A DNA stretch of 64,000 bases from Streptomyces sp. NBC_01237 (GCF_035917275.1 NZ_CP108508.1:5642001-5706000), one strand, 5' to 3'; positions 26,231 through 34,654 are shown, numbered from the stretch's first letter. Numbers and translations are program-made. Notes: generated by a model from the sequence alone, not told the origin.

Positions 26231-26519
26231 GTCCTCGGCCGGCGTCCTTCGGCCCACGTCTTCCGGCCCGGTGCGATTCCCCGGATTTCCCCGGATTCCC
26301 CGCCCGGTGAATCCGGGGAATCGTGCTGGTCTCCGGGGAATTCTCTTGGTGTCGCCCAGTAAATCCATACGTAACCTGATCAGCAATTGGATTTGGTGGC
26401 CGGGGGGACCGCTCTGCGGAATTGTTTGCGGTGGCCGGCCGACGGGTCGGCGGTAACAGAATCCGGATTGTACTTGCGCGTCCATTCCTTGCATTCCGTA
26501 TCCACGGAGGAGAACAGAA
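26231..26519. other. 289-nt gap inside the Pst-like cluster, with hairpin and promoter-like region
   Basis: The left half holds repeated CCCCGGATT units and a strong hairpin (separate entry). The right half is clearly less GC-rich (AATCCATACGTAACCTGATCA; GAATCCGGATTGTACTTGCG) and ends in a perfect GGAGGAG ribosome site. A second transcription start for the three following genes is likely. Confidence 0.55.
26275..26322 (+). terminator. hairpin between the two halves of the Pst-like cluster
   Basis: GATTCCCCGGATT (26275-26287) and AATCCGGGGAATC (26310-26322) form a perfect 13-bp stem with a 22-nt loop. Extra copies of CCCCGGATT inside the loop and CCGGGGAAT just downstream allow alternative pairings, so it could act as an attenuator as well as a terminator. 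No T run follows. Confidence 0.6.
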
Positions 26520-27440
26520 GTGAACGTCAAGACTCGTGTTCGTCTGGGTGCCGCTGTCGGCGCCGCCGCCCTCGGCCTCGGCATCATGGCCCCCGTCGCC
26601 TCCGCCGACCCGGCCACCCCGACCGACTACCGCGTCCTCGCCGGTGCCGGCTCGGACACGACGCAGGACGTGGTCAACGGTCTCGGTGAGTCCATCGACG
26701 GCGGCACGCTGATCGCCTCGTACGACGCGACCGGTTCGAGCACGGTCAAGACCCGGGCGGCCAACTGCACCCTCACCCGTCCGAACGGTTCCTCGGCCGG
26801 CATCAACGCCCTCAACAGCAGCATCGACGGCGCCACCGGCTGTCTGGACTTCGCCCGCTCCTCGCGCGGACCGGCCGCCGCCGGCACCGACCTGACCTGG
26901 ATCCCGTTCGCGCAGGACCGGGTGACCGTCGCCGTCCGCGGGGACAGCCCGCTCAACGCGAACCTGAACCTCACCACCGCCCAGCTCAAGTCCATCTACG
27001 AGTGCACGCTGACCTCGCTCAACGGTGTCTCGCTGACCCCGCTGCTGCCGCAGGCCGGTTCCGGGACGCTCACCTTCTTCCTCGGCGAGATCGGCAACCC
27101 CGTCGTGGGTGCCTGTGTCGGCACGATGCAGGAGCACAACGGCGTGCAGCTCGACACCGCGGGCGACATCGCCCCGTACTCCGTATCCCAGTACAACGCC
27201 CAGGTCAGCGGCGCGGTCAACGACCGGCACGGTGCCACCGTGCTCGGCAAGGTCAACGGCGGCGCGTTCAGCCGCGACGTCTACAACGTCGTCCCGACCG
27301 CGAAGCTCAACGACGCGACCATCGACGCCACGTTCACCGGCTCCGACTCCAAGGTCTGCGCCGAGACCGACGTCATCGAGTTCTACGGCTTCACCACCAT
27401 CGCCAACTGCGGCGCGACCGTCCTCAAGGGTGAGCGCTGA
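26520..27440 (+). CDS. secreted soluble PstS-like substrate-binding protein
   Basis: 306 residues. Signal peptide (1-30, GIMAPVASA end), then a binding-protein domain: YRVLAGAGSDTTQDVVNGL, LIASYDATGSSTV, DFARSSRGPAAAG and TWIPFAQDRVTVAVRG follow the order of PstS segments, with AGAGS and the RSSRG loop near the ligand site, but the RSDGSGTT loop is not conserved. There are no lipobox, membrane anchor or sorting signal, so it should be released or held by partners. It has its own near-perfect ribosome site (GGAGGAGAACAGAA then GTG) and probably its own promoter. Ligand unknown; a phosphate-like anion is the simplest guess. Confidence 0.82.
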   Translation: MNVKTRVRLGAAVGAAALGLGIMAPVASADPATPTDYRVLAGAGSDTTQDVVNGLGESIDGGTLIASYDATGSSTVKTRAANCTLTRPNGSSAGINALNSSIDGATGCLDFARSSRGPAAAGTDLTWIPFAQDRVTVAVRGDSPLNANLNLTTAQLKSIYECTLTSLNGVSLTPLLPQAGSGTLTFFLGEIGNPVVGACVGTMQEHNGVQLDTAGDIAPYSVSQYNAQVSGAVNDRHGATVLGKVNGGAFSRDVYNVVPTAKLNDATIDATFTGSDSKVCAETDVIEFYGFTTIANCGATVLKGER

Positions 27441-27467
27441 TCATCGCCACCCCGTAACCGTGCGACA

Positions 27468-27493
27468 GCCGGGCACCCATCGGGGTGCCCGGC
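27468..27493 (+). terminator. hairpin after the soluble binding protein
   Basis: 11-bp perfect stem GCCGGGCACCC / GGGTGCCCGGC, 4-nt loop, 28 nt after the stop codon. No T run; may be a partial terminator or an mRNA-stabilising element. Confidence 0.65.
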
Positions 27494-27540
27494 CCCACGG
27501 CGTACCCGAAGTCCACCACCACCCCCTGGGGAGAAACGCG

Positions 27541-29022
27541 ATGAATCGCCTCGCACCACGCAGATCGCCCGCGGCGCTGCTGTTCGGATCACCCGTGGCG
27601 CTGCTCGGCGTCTGCGCGCTGCTGTGCGGTCTGGCGGCCGCCGTTCTGGGTCTGTCCACCGAGGCGCACGCCGCGTCGGCACGGATCGGGACGTTCACCC
27701 TGGAGCCCGCAGCCGGGAGCATCAAGGACGCCCAGCTCGCCACCTCGGCCACCACGGACGCCGCCTGCCCGGCCCCCGCCGATCCGCAGGCGCCCTACGT
27801 CAGGGCCGGGCTCCGCCTGCCCAAGCCGGCCGCCGCGACCGGGGGGCTGGCCTCGTACGCCCTCACCACCTCGGCCGCGGGTGCGCCGCTCGACTCCGGG
27901 CCCTTCACCGCCGCGCTCCCCGCCGGGGCCTCGCTGGAGAGCGTCCTGCGCAAGTACGTCAAGACCGGTCCGCTGGACGGCACCTACGAGATCCGGCTGC
28001 ACTGCGACACGGCGACGAGCGTGGGCGCCTTCGACCACTTCTCGGCGAGCGTCCGGGTCACCGGCGAGAACTGGGCCCTGGTCCGGGCGCAGGCGACCAC
28101 GATGGAGCTGACCGGGCCCGCCACGGCGGCCGGCGCGCCGCTGAAGCTGACGGCGGCCCTCACCCCGGCAGCGGCGGCGGGCCGGGTGAGCTTCGGCGCC
28201 GGAACGTCCGCCGCCGGCCCGTTCACCGAGGCAGGAGCGGCGGAGCTGACCGGGGGCAAGGCCGAACTGACCGTCACCGCACCGGCGAAGCCCGGCCTCG
28301 CCTACTACAGCGCCACCTTCACCCCCACGGACCCGGAGGCGTTCAGCGGTACGTCGGACCTCCTGGCCGTGACCGTCACGGACGCGGCGCCGAGTCCCGA
28401 CCCGAGCGCCACCGACCCCACCGGCAAGCCCACGGACGGCCCCACCGAGCCCGCGGACCTCGATGTCACCGACGCCGACGGGAAGCCGCTCGACGCCAAC
28501 CCCGCCCTCGAAGCCGGCCAGAAGGTCCTGGTCACCGCCCGCGGCTACACCAAGGGCGCCACGGTGAAGGTGGCCCTCGCCGACAGCGGGGCCACACTCG
28601 CGGACGCGACCGCCGACGCCGAAGGCACCGTCGACGCGTACGCGTTCACCGTCCCCGCCGGGATCGAGGACGGCGACCACACGCTCACCCTCGCCGAGGA
28701 CAAGGCCGACGGGCACAGCGTCGTCTTCGCCTTCGTCACCGGCGAGCAGCCGAGCCCCACCCCCGACCCGAGCGACACCGCGGGCACCGACGACGGCGGT
28801 ACGACCTCCGGCGGCACGGGCGGTGACGCGGGTGACGCGGCGGGCGCCGCGGGCGGCGGCTCGGGCGGTTCCGGCGGACAGTCCGCCGGCCCCCTCGCCT
28901 CGACCGGCGGCGAGGCGGGCGCGATCGGCCTCGCCGCCGCCGCGCTGATCAGCCTCGGGGCGGCGATCGTGATCCACGTCCGCCGCAGGGGCCTGCTCAC
29001 GTTCGGCCGCCCGGCGCACTGA
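27541..29022 (+). CDS. Ig-like repeat surface protein with LAxTG sorting signal
   Basis: 493 residues. Signal peptide (about 12-44), a ~150-residue N-terminal domain, an Ig-like beta domain (about 185-280: MELTGPATAAGAPLKLTAAL ... TFTPTDPEAFSGTSDLLAVTV), a Pro/Asp/Thr linker and a second beta domain (about 300-400). A Gly/Ser/Thr-rich stalk ends in PLASTGGEAG, a 20-residue hydrophobic segment and RRRGLL: a cell-wall sorting signal of the LAxTG kind used by class E sortases. It sits directly before a sortase-fold gene. Likely displayed on the wall next to the transporter; what it binds is not visible. Confidence 0.82.
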   Translation: MNRLAPRRSPAALLFGSPVALLGVCALLCGLAAAVLGLSTEAHAASARIGTFTLEPAAGSIKDAQLATSATTDAACPAPADPQAPYVRAGLRLPKPAAATGGLASYALTTSAAGAPLDSGPFTAALPAGASLESVLRKYVKTGPLDGTYEIRLHCDTATSVGAFDHFSASVRVTGENWALVRAQATTMELTGPATAAGAPLKLTAALTPAAAAGRVSFGAGTSAAGPFTEAGAAELTGGKAELTVTAPAKPGLAYYSATFTPTDPEAFSGTSDLLAVTVTDAAPSPDPSATDPTGKPTDGPTEPADLDVTDADGKPLDANPALEAGQKVLVTARGYTKGATVKVALADSGATLADATADAEGTVDAYAFTVPAGIEDGDHTLTLAEDKADGHSVVFAFVTGEQPSPTPDPSDTAGTDDGGTTSGGTGGDAGDAAGAAGGGSGGSGGQSAGPLASTGGEAGAIGLAAAALISLGAAIVIHVRRRGLLTFGRPAH

Positions 29023-29136
29023 CCCACCGGGCCATCCCGGCGCACCGACCCACCGGGCCTCCGGAGGCGGGCCGTCACCCCGCCTCCGGACCCCGGGCAC
29101 CGCCACCACCCCTCCGCAGCCAGGAGCGCAGCCACC

Positions 29137-30117
29137 GTGACCGTGCTGACCCCGCCACCGCCCCCGCCCCCGCCACCGTCCACGGTGACGGCACCTCACG
29201 CCCCGGCGCCGGCCGCGCCCCTCGCCCCCGCCCCCGCTCCCACCTCCCCGCCCCCCGCGCCGGCCGCCGCCCGTCCGGGCCTCGCGCTGGCCGGGGCGGC
29301 CCTGTGCGTCCTGGCCGCCGTACTCCTCGGCTTCACCGCGAACCTGACGCTCGTCGGCCACCTCCAGCACTCCCGGGACCAGCAGACCGCCTACGACGAA
29401 CTGCGCAGGCAACTCGCCCTGGGCACCGCCCCCGTGGGGCAGCGCACCTACGACGGAAAACCCCTCGCGGCGGGCGCCCCGATGGCGCTCCTGCGCATCC
29501 CCGCGCTCGGCCTGCGGGAGGTCGTCGGCGAGGGCACCACGTCCGGGGTGCTGATGTCCGGGCCCGGCCACCGCCGCGACACCCCGCTGCCCGGCCAGGC
29601 GGGCACCTCCGTGGTCATGGGCCGCCAGTGGGGGTACGGCAGCCCCTTCCACGGTCTGCACAGGCTTCCCGTCGGAGCGAGCATCGAGGTCACCACCGGC
29701 CAGACGAAGGCGGTGTACCGGGTCACCGGCGTCCGCCGACCCGGCGACGGTCTGCCCGCCCGGCTCGGCCGGGACCAGGGCCGGCTCACCCTCATCACCG
29801 CGACCGGCGGCCCCTACACACCCGCGGGCGTCCTGCGCGTCGACGCCGCGCTCACCACCCCCGTACAGCCGCATCCGCCCCGCGAGGCGCGCAGCGGCTG
29901 GATCAGCCCGGCCGAGGAGGCCCTTGCGGGCGAGAACGGTGCCTGGCTCACCGTCTTCCTCTGGTCGCAGGCGCTGCTGGCGGCCGCGCTGCTCGCCACC
30001 TGGGCGCTGCGGGTCTGGGGCGTCTGGCAGACGTGGATCACAGCGGTCCCGGTGCTCGGCGCCCTGGGGATCGCGCTCGCCTCGGCCGCCACCCGTCTGC
30101 TTCCCAACCTGCTCTGA
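29137..30117 (+). CDS. sortase-fold protein without catalytic His and Cys (pseudosortase)
   Basis: 326 residues. Pro-rich N-terminus, membrane segment (about 48-72), a sortase-like beta domain (about 110-245), and two C-terminal membrane segments (about 268-290, 297-320). The domain follows class E/F sortases: MALLRIPALGLREVV, GHRRDTPLPGQAGTSVVMG, YGSPFHGLHRLPVGA. Where active sortases have AGH before the substrate loop this has MGR, and TLVTC is TLITA (GRLTLITATGG), so both catalytic His and Cys are gone. It could hold or present the LAxTG protein before it instead of cleaving it. GTG start after CAGGAGCG. Confidence 0.82.
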   Translation: MTVLTPPPPPPPPPSTVTAPHAPAPAAPLAPAPAPTSPPPAPAAARPGLALAGAALCVLAAVLLGFTANLTLVGHLQHSRDQQTAYDELRRQLALGTAPVGQRTYDGKPLAAGAPMALLRIPALGLREVVGEGTTSGVLMSGPGHRRDTPLPGQAGTSVVMGRQWGYGSPFHGLHRLPVGASIEVTTGQTKAVYRVTGVRRPGDGLPARLGRDQGRLTLITATGGPYTPAGVLRVDAALTTPVQPHPPREARSGWISPAEEALAGENGAWLTVFLWSQALLAAALLATWALRVWGVWQTWITAVPVLGALGIALASAATRLLPNLL

Positions 30118-30199
30118 GCCGCTACGAGCCGCCTTCGCACTGCACAGAGCCGCTACGAGCCGCCCTCGCACCGCACAGAGCCGCTGCGAGCCGCCGTCG
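30116..30199 (+). repeat. 31-bp tandem repeat, 2.7 copies
   Basis: Copies at 30116-30146 and 30147-30177 differ at two positions; a third, partial copy runs to 30199. Each carries paired GAGCCGCTACGAGCCGCC motifs. It fills most of the gap between the pseudosortase and ATPase genes. Confidence 0.75.
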
Positions 30200-30258
30200 G
30201 GCGGCCGTCGAACCGGCGCACACCGATCCGCCCCGAGAGCCGAGGAGTCACCCGTCCC

Positions 30259-31098
30259 ATGACCGACCTCATCGACACCGCCGTCCAGCCCCGCACGGTC
30301 ACCGGACCGGGCACCGCGCCCCTCGCCGCGACGCTCGAAGCGGACGCGATCTCCGCCTGGTTCGGCGACCACAAGGTCCTCGACCGGGTCTCGCTGACCA
30401 TGCCCGCACGTCAGGTGACCGCCCTCATCGGCCCCTCGGGCTGCGGTAAGTCGACCTTCCTGCGCATCCTGAACCGGATGCACGAACTGATCGGCTCGGC
30501 CTCGCTGGCGGGCCGGGTGCTCCTGGACGGCGAGGACATCTACGACCGGGGCCGTCGGATCACCCACGCCCGCCGCGAGATCGGCATGGTCTTCCAGAAG
30601 CCGAATCCGTTCCCCGCGATGTCCCTGTACGACAACGTCCTCGCGGGCCTGAAGCTGAACGGCATCAAGGTGTCCAGGGGCGGGCGCGACGACCTCGTGG
30701 AGGAGTGCCTCACCAAGGCGGGCCTGTGGAAGGAGGTCCGGGACCGGCTGCGCCAGCCCGGCGGCGCGCTCTCCGGCGGGCAGCAGCAACGCCTCTGCAT
30801 CGCCAGGTCGCTGGCGGTACGCCCCCGGGTCCTGCTGATGGACGAACCGTGCTCGGCCCTCGACCCGACCTCGACCCGGCGGATCGAGGAGACCGTCCAC
30901 GACCTCAAGGACGAGGTCACGATCGTCATCGTCACGCACAACATGCAGCAGGCGGCGCGGGTCTCCGACGGCTGCGCGTTCTTCCTCGCGGAACAGGGCA
31001 CCCCCGGGCTGATCGTCGAACACGGCCCGACCGAGGACATGTTCGGCTCCCCGCAGGACCCCCGGACCGCCGACTACGTCAACGGCCGCTTCGGATGA
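30259..31098 (+). CDS. PstB-like ABC transporter ATPase
   Basis: 279 residues. Walker A GPSGCGKST, Q-loop MVFQKPNPFPAMSLYDNV (typical of PstB), signature LSGGQQQRLCIARSLA, Walker B VLLMDEP and a switch His in IVTHNMQQA. The length, the Q-loop and the C-terminal VNGRFG match phosphate ATPases closely. Last gene of the cluster, separated from the permeases by four surface-protein genes; no phoU follows. It energises the permease pair at 19.4-22.0 kb. Confidence 0.9.
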   Translation: MTDLIDTAVQPRTVTGPGTAPLAATLEADAISAWFGDHKVLDRVSLTMPARQVTALIGPSGCGKSTFLRILNRMHELIGSASLAGRVLLDGEDIYDRGRRITHARREIGMVFQKPNPFPAMSLYDNVLAGLKLNGIKVSRGGRDDLVEECLTKAGLWKEVRDRLRQPGGALSGGQQQRLCIARSLAVRPRVLLMDEPCSALDPTSTRRIEETVHDLKDEVTIVIVTHNMQQAARVSDGCAFFLAEQGTPGLIVEHGPTEDMFGSPQDPRTADYVNGRFG

Positions 31099-31101
31099 CG
31101 C

Positions 31102-31140
31102 ACCGGCCCCCGTCCCCCGGGAAGGGGAACGGGGGCCGGT
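31102..31140. terminator. bidirectional terminator at the end of the Pst-like cluster
   Basis: 12-bp perfect stem ACCGGCCCCCGT / ACGGGGGCCGGT with further C/G pairing inside, between the convergent ATPase and phosphosugar mutase genes. Confidence 0.85.
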
Positions 31141-31158
31141 GGACGCGCGGGTGCCGGA

Positions 31159-32799
31159 TCAGATCCCGGCGGCCGCCGCCAGGTCCCGCTTGATCCCGGC
31201 GAGCAGTTCGGCGCCCCTGGCCCGCGCGGCGGGCAGCTCCCGCGCCGAGCCGACCGGCACCACGACCTCCAGGTAGCACTTGAGCTTCGGCTCGGTGCCG
31301 CTCGGGCGGACGATCACCCGGGCGCCCGTCAGGTGGTAGCGCAGCCCGTCGGTGGGCGGCAGCTGCCCGGTGCCCCGGGAGAGGTCCTCGGCCGAGGTGA
31401 CGGCGAGTCCGGCCAGCGCGGCCGGCGGACGCTCGCGCAGGCGCCGCATGGCGTCCGCGATGACCGACAGGTCCTCCACCCGGACGGACAGCTGGTCGGT
31501 GGCGTGCAGCCCGTGGGCGAGGGCGAGGTCGTCGAGGAGATCCAGGAGCGTACGCCCCTGTTCCTTGAGTACGGAGGCCAGTTCGGCGACGAGCAGGGCG
31601 GCCGTGATGCCGTCCTTGTCGCGCACGCCCTCGGGGTCGACGCAGTAGCCGAGCGCCTCCTCGTACCCGTACCGCAGTCCGTCGACGCGGGCGATCCACT
31701 TGAAGCCGGTCAGCGTCTCCTCGTAGCCGAGCCCCGCCTTCTCGGCGATCCGGCCGAGCAGCGAGGACGACACGATCGACTCGGCGAAGACACCCGTCGC
31801 GCCGCGGTCCACCAGATGGGCGGCGAGCAGCGCGCCGACCTCGTCGCCGCGCAGCATCCGCCAGCCGCCCTCGGCCGTCGGGTCCGGCACGGCGACGGCG
31901 CAGCGGTCGGCGTCGGGGTCGTTCGCGATGATCAGATCGGGGCCGGCCCGGCGTGCGGTCGCGAAGGCGAGATCCATCGCGCCGGGCTCTTCCGGGTTGG
32001 GGAAGGCGACGGTGGGGAACGCGGGGTCCGGCTCCGCCTGCTCGGCCACGAGCACCGGCTCGGGGAATCCGGCGCGGGCGAACGCGGCCGTCAGTACCGA
32101 GGTGCCGACGCCGTGCATCGCCGTGTACACGACCCGGGCGGTACGGGGGCTCCCGGCGCCGAGCACGCTGTCCGTCCGCGCGAGATAGGCGTCCAGCACC
32201 TCCTCGCCGAGCACGTCCCAGCCGGACTCCGGGCGGGGCACGCCGTCCAGCGGGCCGACCGCGTCGATCGCGGCGGCGATCTCGCCGTCGGCCGGGGGCA
32301 CGATCTGCGAGCCGTCGCCGAGATAGACCTTGTAGCCGTTGTCGCGCGGCGGGTTGTGGCTGGCGGTGACCTCGACCCCGGCGACGGCGCCCAGATGCCT
32401 TATGGCGTACGCCAGGACCGGGGTCGGCAGGGGCCGGGGGAGCACGGCGGCCCGCAGCCCGGCGCCGGTCATCACGGCCGCGGTGTCCCGGGCGAAGTCG
32501 GCCGACCTGTAGCGGGCGTCGTACCCGATGACGACGAGCCCGCCCTCCTGCCCCTGCGCCTTGAGGTGGGCGGCGAGGCCCGCCGCGGCGCGGATCACGA
32601 CGGACCGGTTCATCCGCATCGGCCCGGCCCCGATCTCGCCGCGCAGTCCGGCGGTGCCGAACTGGAGCGTGCCGGCGAAGCGTACGGCGAGCTCGTCGAG
32701 ATCCCCGGCGTCGATGAGCCGTCCGAGCTCGTCACGGGTCTCGGGGTCCGGGTCCTCGGCCAGCCAGGTCCTGGCCTGCGCGATGAGGTCGTGCTGCAC
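31159..32799 (-). CDS. phosphohexomutase / phosphopentomutase-type enzyme
   Basis: 546 residues, alpha-D-phosphohexomutase superfamily. N-terminal LQFGTAGLRGEIGAGPMRMN, active-site phosphoserine loop TASHNPPRDNGYKVY, metal loop DPDADRCAVAVPD and the sugar and phosphate loops (EEALGYCVDPEGVRDKDG; VRPSGTEPKLKCY) are all present. This long subtype is often annotated phosphomannomutase, but several members interconvert ribose 1- and 5-phosphate. Next to purine nucleoside phosphorylase that reaction would link the phosphorylase product to the pentose pathway and, for deoxyribose, to deoC. The GTG start has AGAGAGGCGG upstream. Confidence 0.88.
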   Translation of the reverse strand: MQHDLIAQARTWLAEDPDPETRDELGRLIDAGDLDELAVRFAGTLQFGTAGLRGEIGAGPMRMNRSVVIRAAAGLAAHLKAQGQEGGLVVIGYDARYRSADFARDTAAVMTGAGLRAAVLPRPLPTPVLAYAIRHLGAVAGVEVTASHNPPRDNGYKVYLGDGSQIVPPADGEIAAAIDAVGPLDGVPRPESGWDVLGEEVLDAYLARTDSVLGAGSPRTARVVYTAMHGVGTSVLTAAFARAGFPEPVLVAEQAEPDPAFPTVAFPNPEEPGAMDLAFATARRAGPDLIIANDPDADRCAVAVPDPTAEGGWRMLRGDEVGALLAAHLVDRGATGVFAESIVSSSLLGRIAEKAGLGYEETLTGFKWIARVDGLRYGYEEALGYCVDPEGVRDKDGITAALLVAELASVLKEQGRTLLDLLDDLALAHGLHATDQLSVRVEDLSVIADAMRRLRERPPAALAGLAVTSAEDLSRGTGQLPPTDGLRYHLTGARVIVRPSGTEPKLKCYLEVVVPVGSARELPAARARGAELLAGIKRDLAAAAGI

Positions 32800-33006
32800 G
32801 GGGTCCGCCTCTCTGGGGGAAGGGGGTACGGGGACGTACGGGGGTGCGGGGGAGCGGGCCGACGACGGCCTCGCGGGCGCGGGCGGCCGGGTCCGCGACC
32901 CACGGTCCCGGAAAGGGGCGGACGGGGGAACAGGCCCTCCGCGGGCGCCCGCGCCCCACCCGCCGGGTCCGGACCGTTGCCCGCTCGGGTCCGGTCCGGC
33001 GCCCGC

Positions 33007-33831
33007 TCAGATCCGGTCCAGCACCCGTGCCAGCAGCGCTCCCATGCGGGTCGCGGAGTCGCGCCCCGCCTGGAGGACCTCTTCGTGGTTGAGCGGCTCG
33101 CCCGACAGCCCGGCGGCGAGGTTCGTGACGAGCGAGATGCCCAGCACCTCCGCACCCGCCTCGCGCGCCGCGATGGCTTCGAGGACGGTGGACATGCCGA
33201 CCAGGTCGCCGCCCATGACCCGGACCATGTTGATCTCGGCCGGGGTCTCGTAGTGCGGGCCGGGGAACTGCACGTACACGCCCTCTTCGAGGGTGTCGTC
33301 GATCTCCTTGCACAGCGCGCGCAGCCGCGGCGAGTACAGGTCGGTCAGGTCGACGAAGTTGGCGCCGATGATCGGGGACGCCGCCGTGAGGTTGATGTGG
33401 TCGCTGATCAGCACCGGCTGGCCGGGGCGCATGCCTTCGCGCAGCCCGCCGCAGCCGTTGGTCAGGATCACGGTCTTGCAGCCCGCGGCGACCGCCGTGC
33501 GGACCCCGTGCGCGACGGCGGCGACACCGCGGCCCTCGTAGTAGTGCGTACGTCCGAGGAAGACGAGTGCGCGCTTGTCACCGATCCGGTACGAGCGGAT
33601 CGTGCCGCCGTGGCCCTGGACGGCGGGAGCGGGGAACCCGGGCAGCTCGGTCACCGGGAACTCGGCCTCCGGAGCGCCGAGCGCGTCGCCCGCGGGAGCC
33701 CACCCGGAGCCCATGACCAGGGCGACGTCGTGGGTGTCGCCGCCGGTCAGCTCGCGCAGGCGGGCGGCGGCCCCGGCAGCGGCGGCGTGCGGGTCGCCCT
33801 GGATGTTGTCCGGAATAACTGATGCGTTCAC
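33007..33831 (-). CDS. purine nucleoside phosphorylase
   Basis: 274 residues, trimeric PNP type. Phosphate and base-site segments are visible: [13 protein letters not shown], [19 protein letters not shown] [52 protein letters not shown] and [11 protein letters not shown] with the purine-binding Asn. It splits (deoxy)inosine or guanosine to base plus sugar 1-phosphate. GTG at 33831 was chosen; a longer frame to 33897 would put the operator palindrome inside the coding sequence. The mutase gene follows 207 nt downstream on the same strand. Confidence 0.92.
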   Translation of the reverse strand: MNASVIPDNIQGDPHAAAAGAAARLRELTGGDTHDVALVMGSGWAPAGDALGAPEAEFPVTELPGFPAPAVQGHGGTIRSYRIGDKRALVFLGRTHYYEGRGVAAVAHGVRTAVAAGCKTVILTNGCGGLREGMRPGQPVLISDHINLTAASPIIGANFVDLTDLYSPRLRALCKEIDDTLEEGVYVQFPGPHYETPAEINMVRVMGGDLVGMSTVLEAIAAREAGAEVLGISLVTNLAAGLSGEPLNHEEVLQAGRDSATRMGALLARVLDRI

Positions 33832-33856
33832 GCGGATGAGCGTAACCGCTGATTCC

Positions 33857-33868
33857 CTACGCGCGTAG
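33857..33868. promoter_or_regulatory. palindromic operator upstream of purine nucleoside phosphorylase
   Basis: Third copy of CTACGCGCGTAG in the window, 25 nt upstream of the GTG start. Confidence 0.7.
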
Positions 33869-33978
33869 ATGCCCATGCGCAGAGTCTGCCCGGTCATGTT
33901 CGTACTTTCGTACGAAAATGGGCTGCCGGAAGGGTTCGGCGGGGTCCGACGGGGTGCGGAAGGCGGGCCGGCCGGGGC

Positions 33979-34416
33979 TCAGCAGGGCCGCTTGCGCAGC
34001 TCCATCACATAGTCGTGCGGGGCGCCCGCCGACTCCGCGGCATCGGCCAGTTCGCCCAGATAGCGCGCCGAGGGCAGCCCGCCCTCGTACCCGTTCAGCA
34101 CATACATCCAGGCCGGCTCCTCGCCGTCCAGGGTGTGCACCCGCACGCGCATCCGCCGGTAGATGTCGAGCCCGACACCCTCCCAGCGGTCCATGGAGTC
34201 CTCATCCATCGGCGCGAGGTCGTACAGCGCCACGAAGACCTGGGAACGCGGCGCCTCCACCACGGTGGCCAGCGCGCCCTCCCAGCCCATCTGCTCCCCG
34301 CCGAACGTCAGCCGCCAGCCGTTGAGCCAGCCGGTACCGCGCAGCGGCGAATGCGGGGCGCGGCGCGTCATCAGCCGCGCGTCGAGGTTGCCGGCGTACG
34401 CGGCGTAGAGCGACAT
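33979..34416 (-). CDS. gamma-glutamylcyclotransferase-like protein
   Basis: 145 residues. The AIG2/GGCT fold is suggested by LYAAYAGNLD at the N-terminus (the usual YGxN/S loop that holds the gamma-glutamyl group), FVALYDLAPMDEDSMDRWEGV with the Asp-Glu stretch of the family, and YVLNGYEGGLPSARYLGEL. Family members release 5-oxoproline from gamma-glutamyl compounds, but many actinobacterial relatives are untested. It is divergent from the flavoprotein gene at 34655, with 238 nt between. Confidence 0.75.
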   Translation of the reverse strand: MSLYAAYAGNLDARLMTRRAPHSPLRGTGWLNGWRLTFGGEQMGWEGALATVVEAPRSQVFVALYDLAPMDEDSMDRWEGVGLDIYRRMRVRVHTLDGEEPAWMYVLNGYEGGLPSARYLGELADAAESAGAPHDYVMELRKRPC

Positions 34417-34654
34417 GTGGTCGAGGGTACGGGAGGTGGCCGCGGGAGTGCCGATTCCGGTGAGGAAGCCCCCGGTCGGGGAGTTCCCGCCGTGCGGCGG
34501 AAGCCCTCTCTCCCGTATGGAGGGCCCCGGGGCGAAGCACTTTGGCGCGTGCGGGACAATGGAGTACGTACTGCATTCCCCCGGGGCGATCCCCCGGACC
34601 CCCGGCCGGGGCGGCAGACGGCCGTGGGATGACACCACGCGAGGCGGACTTTTC

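Noticed and set aside
23039..26617. Very long antisense open frame (about 1190 codons)
   Set aside because: It is the shadow of well-supported secreted-protein genes on the + strand; the translation is Arg/Gly/Val-rich without domains, as expected from high-GC codon bias.
27589..31023. Antisense open frame of about 1140 codons across the Ig-like, pseudosortase and ATPase genes
   Set aside because: Low-complexity translation with no motif, opposite to genes with clear Walker motifs and sorting signals.
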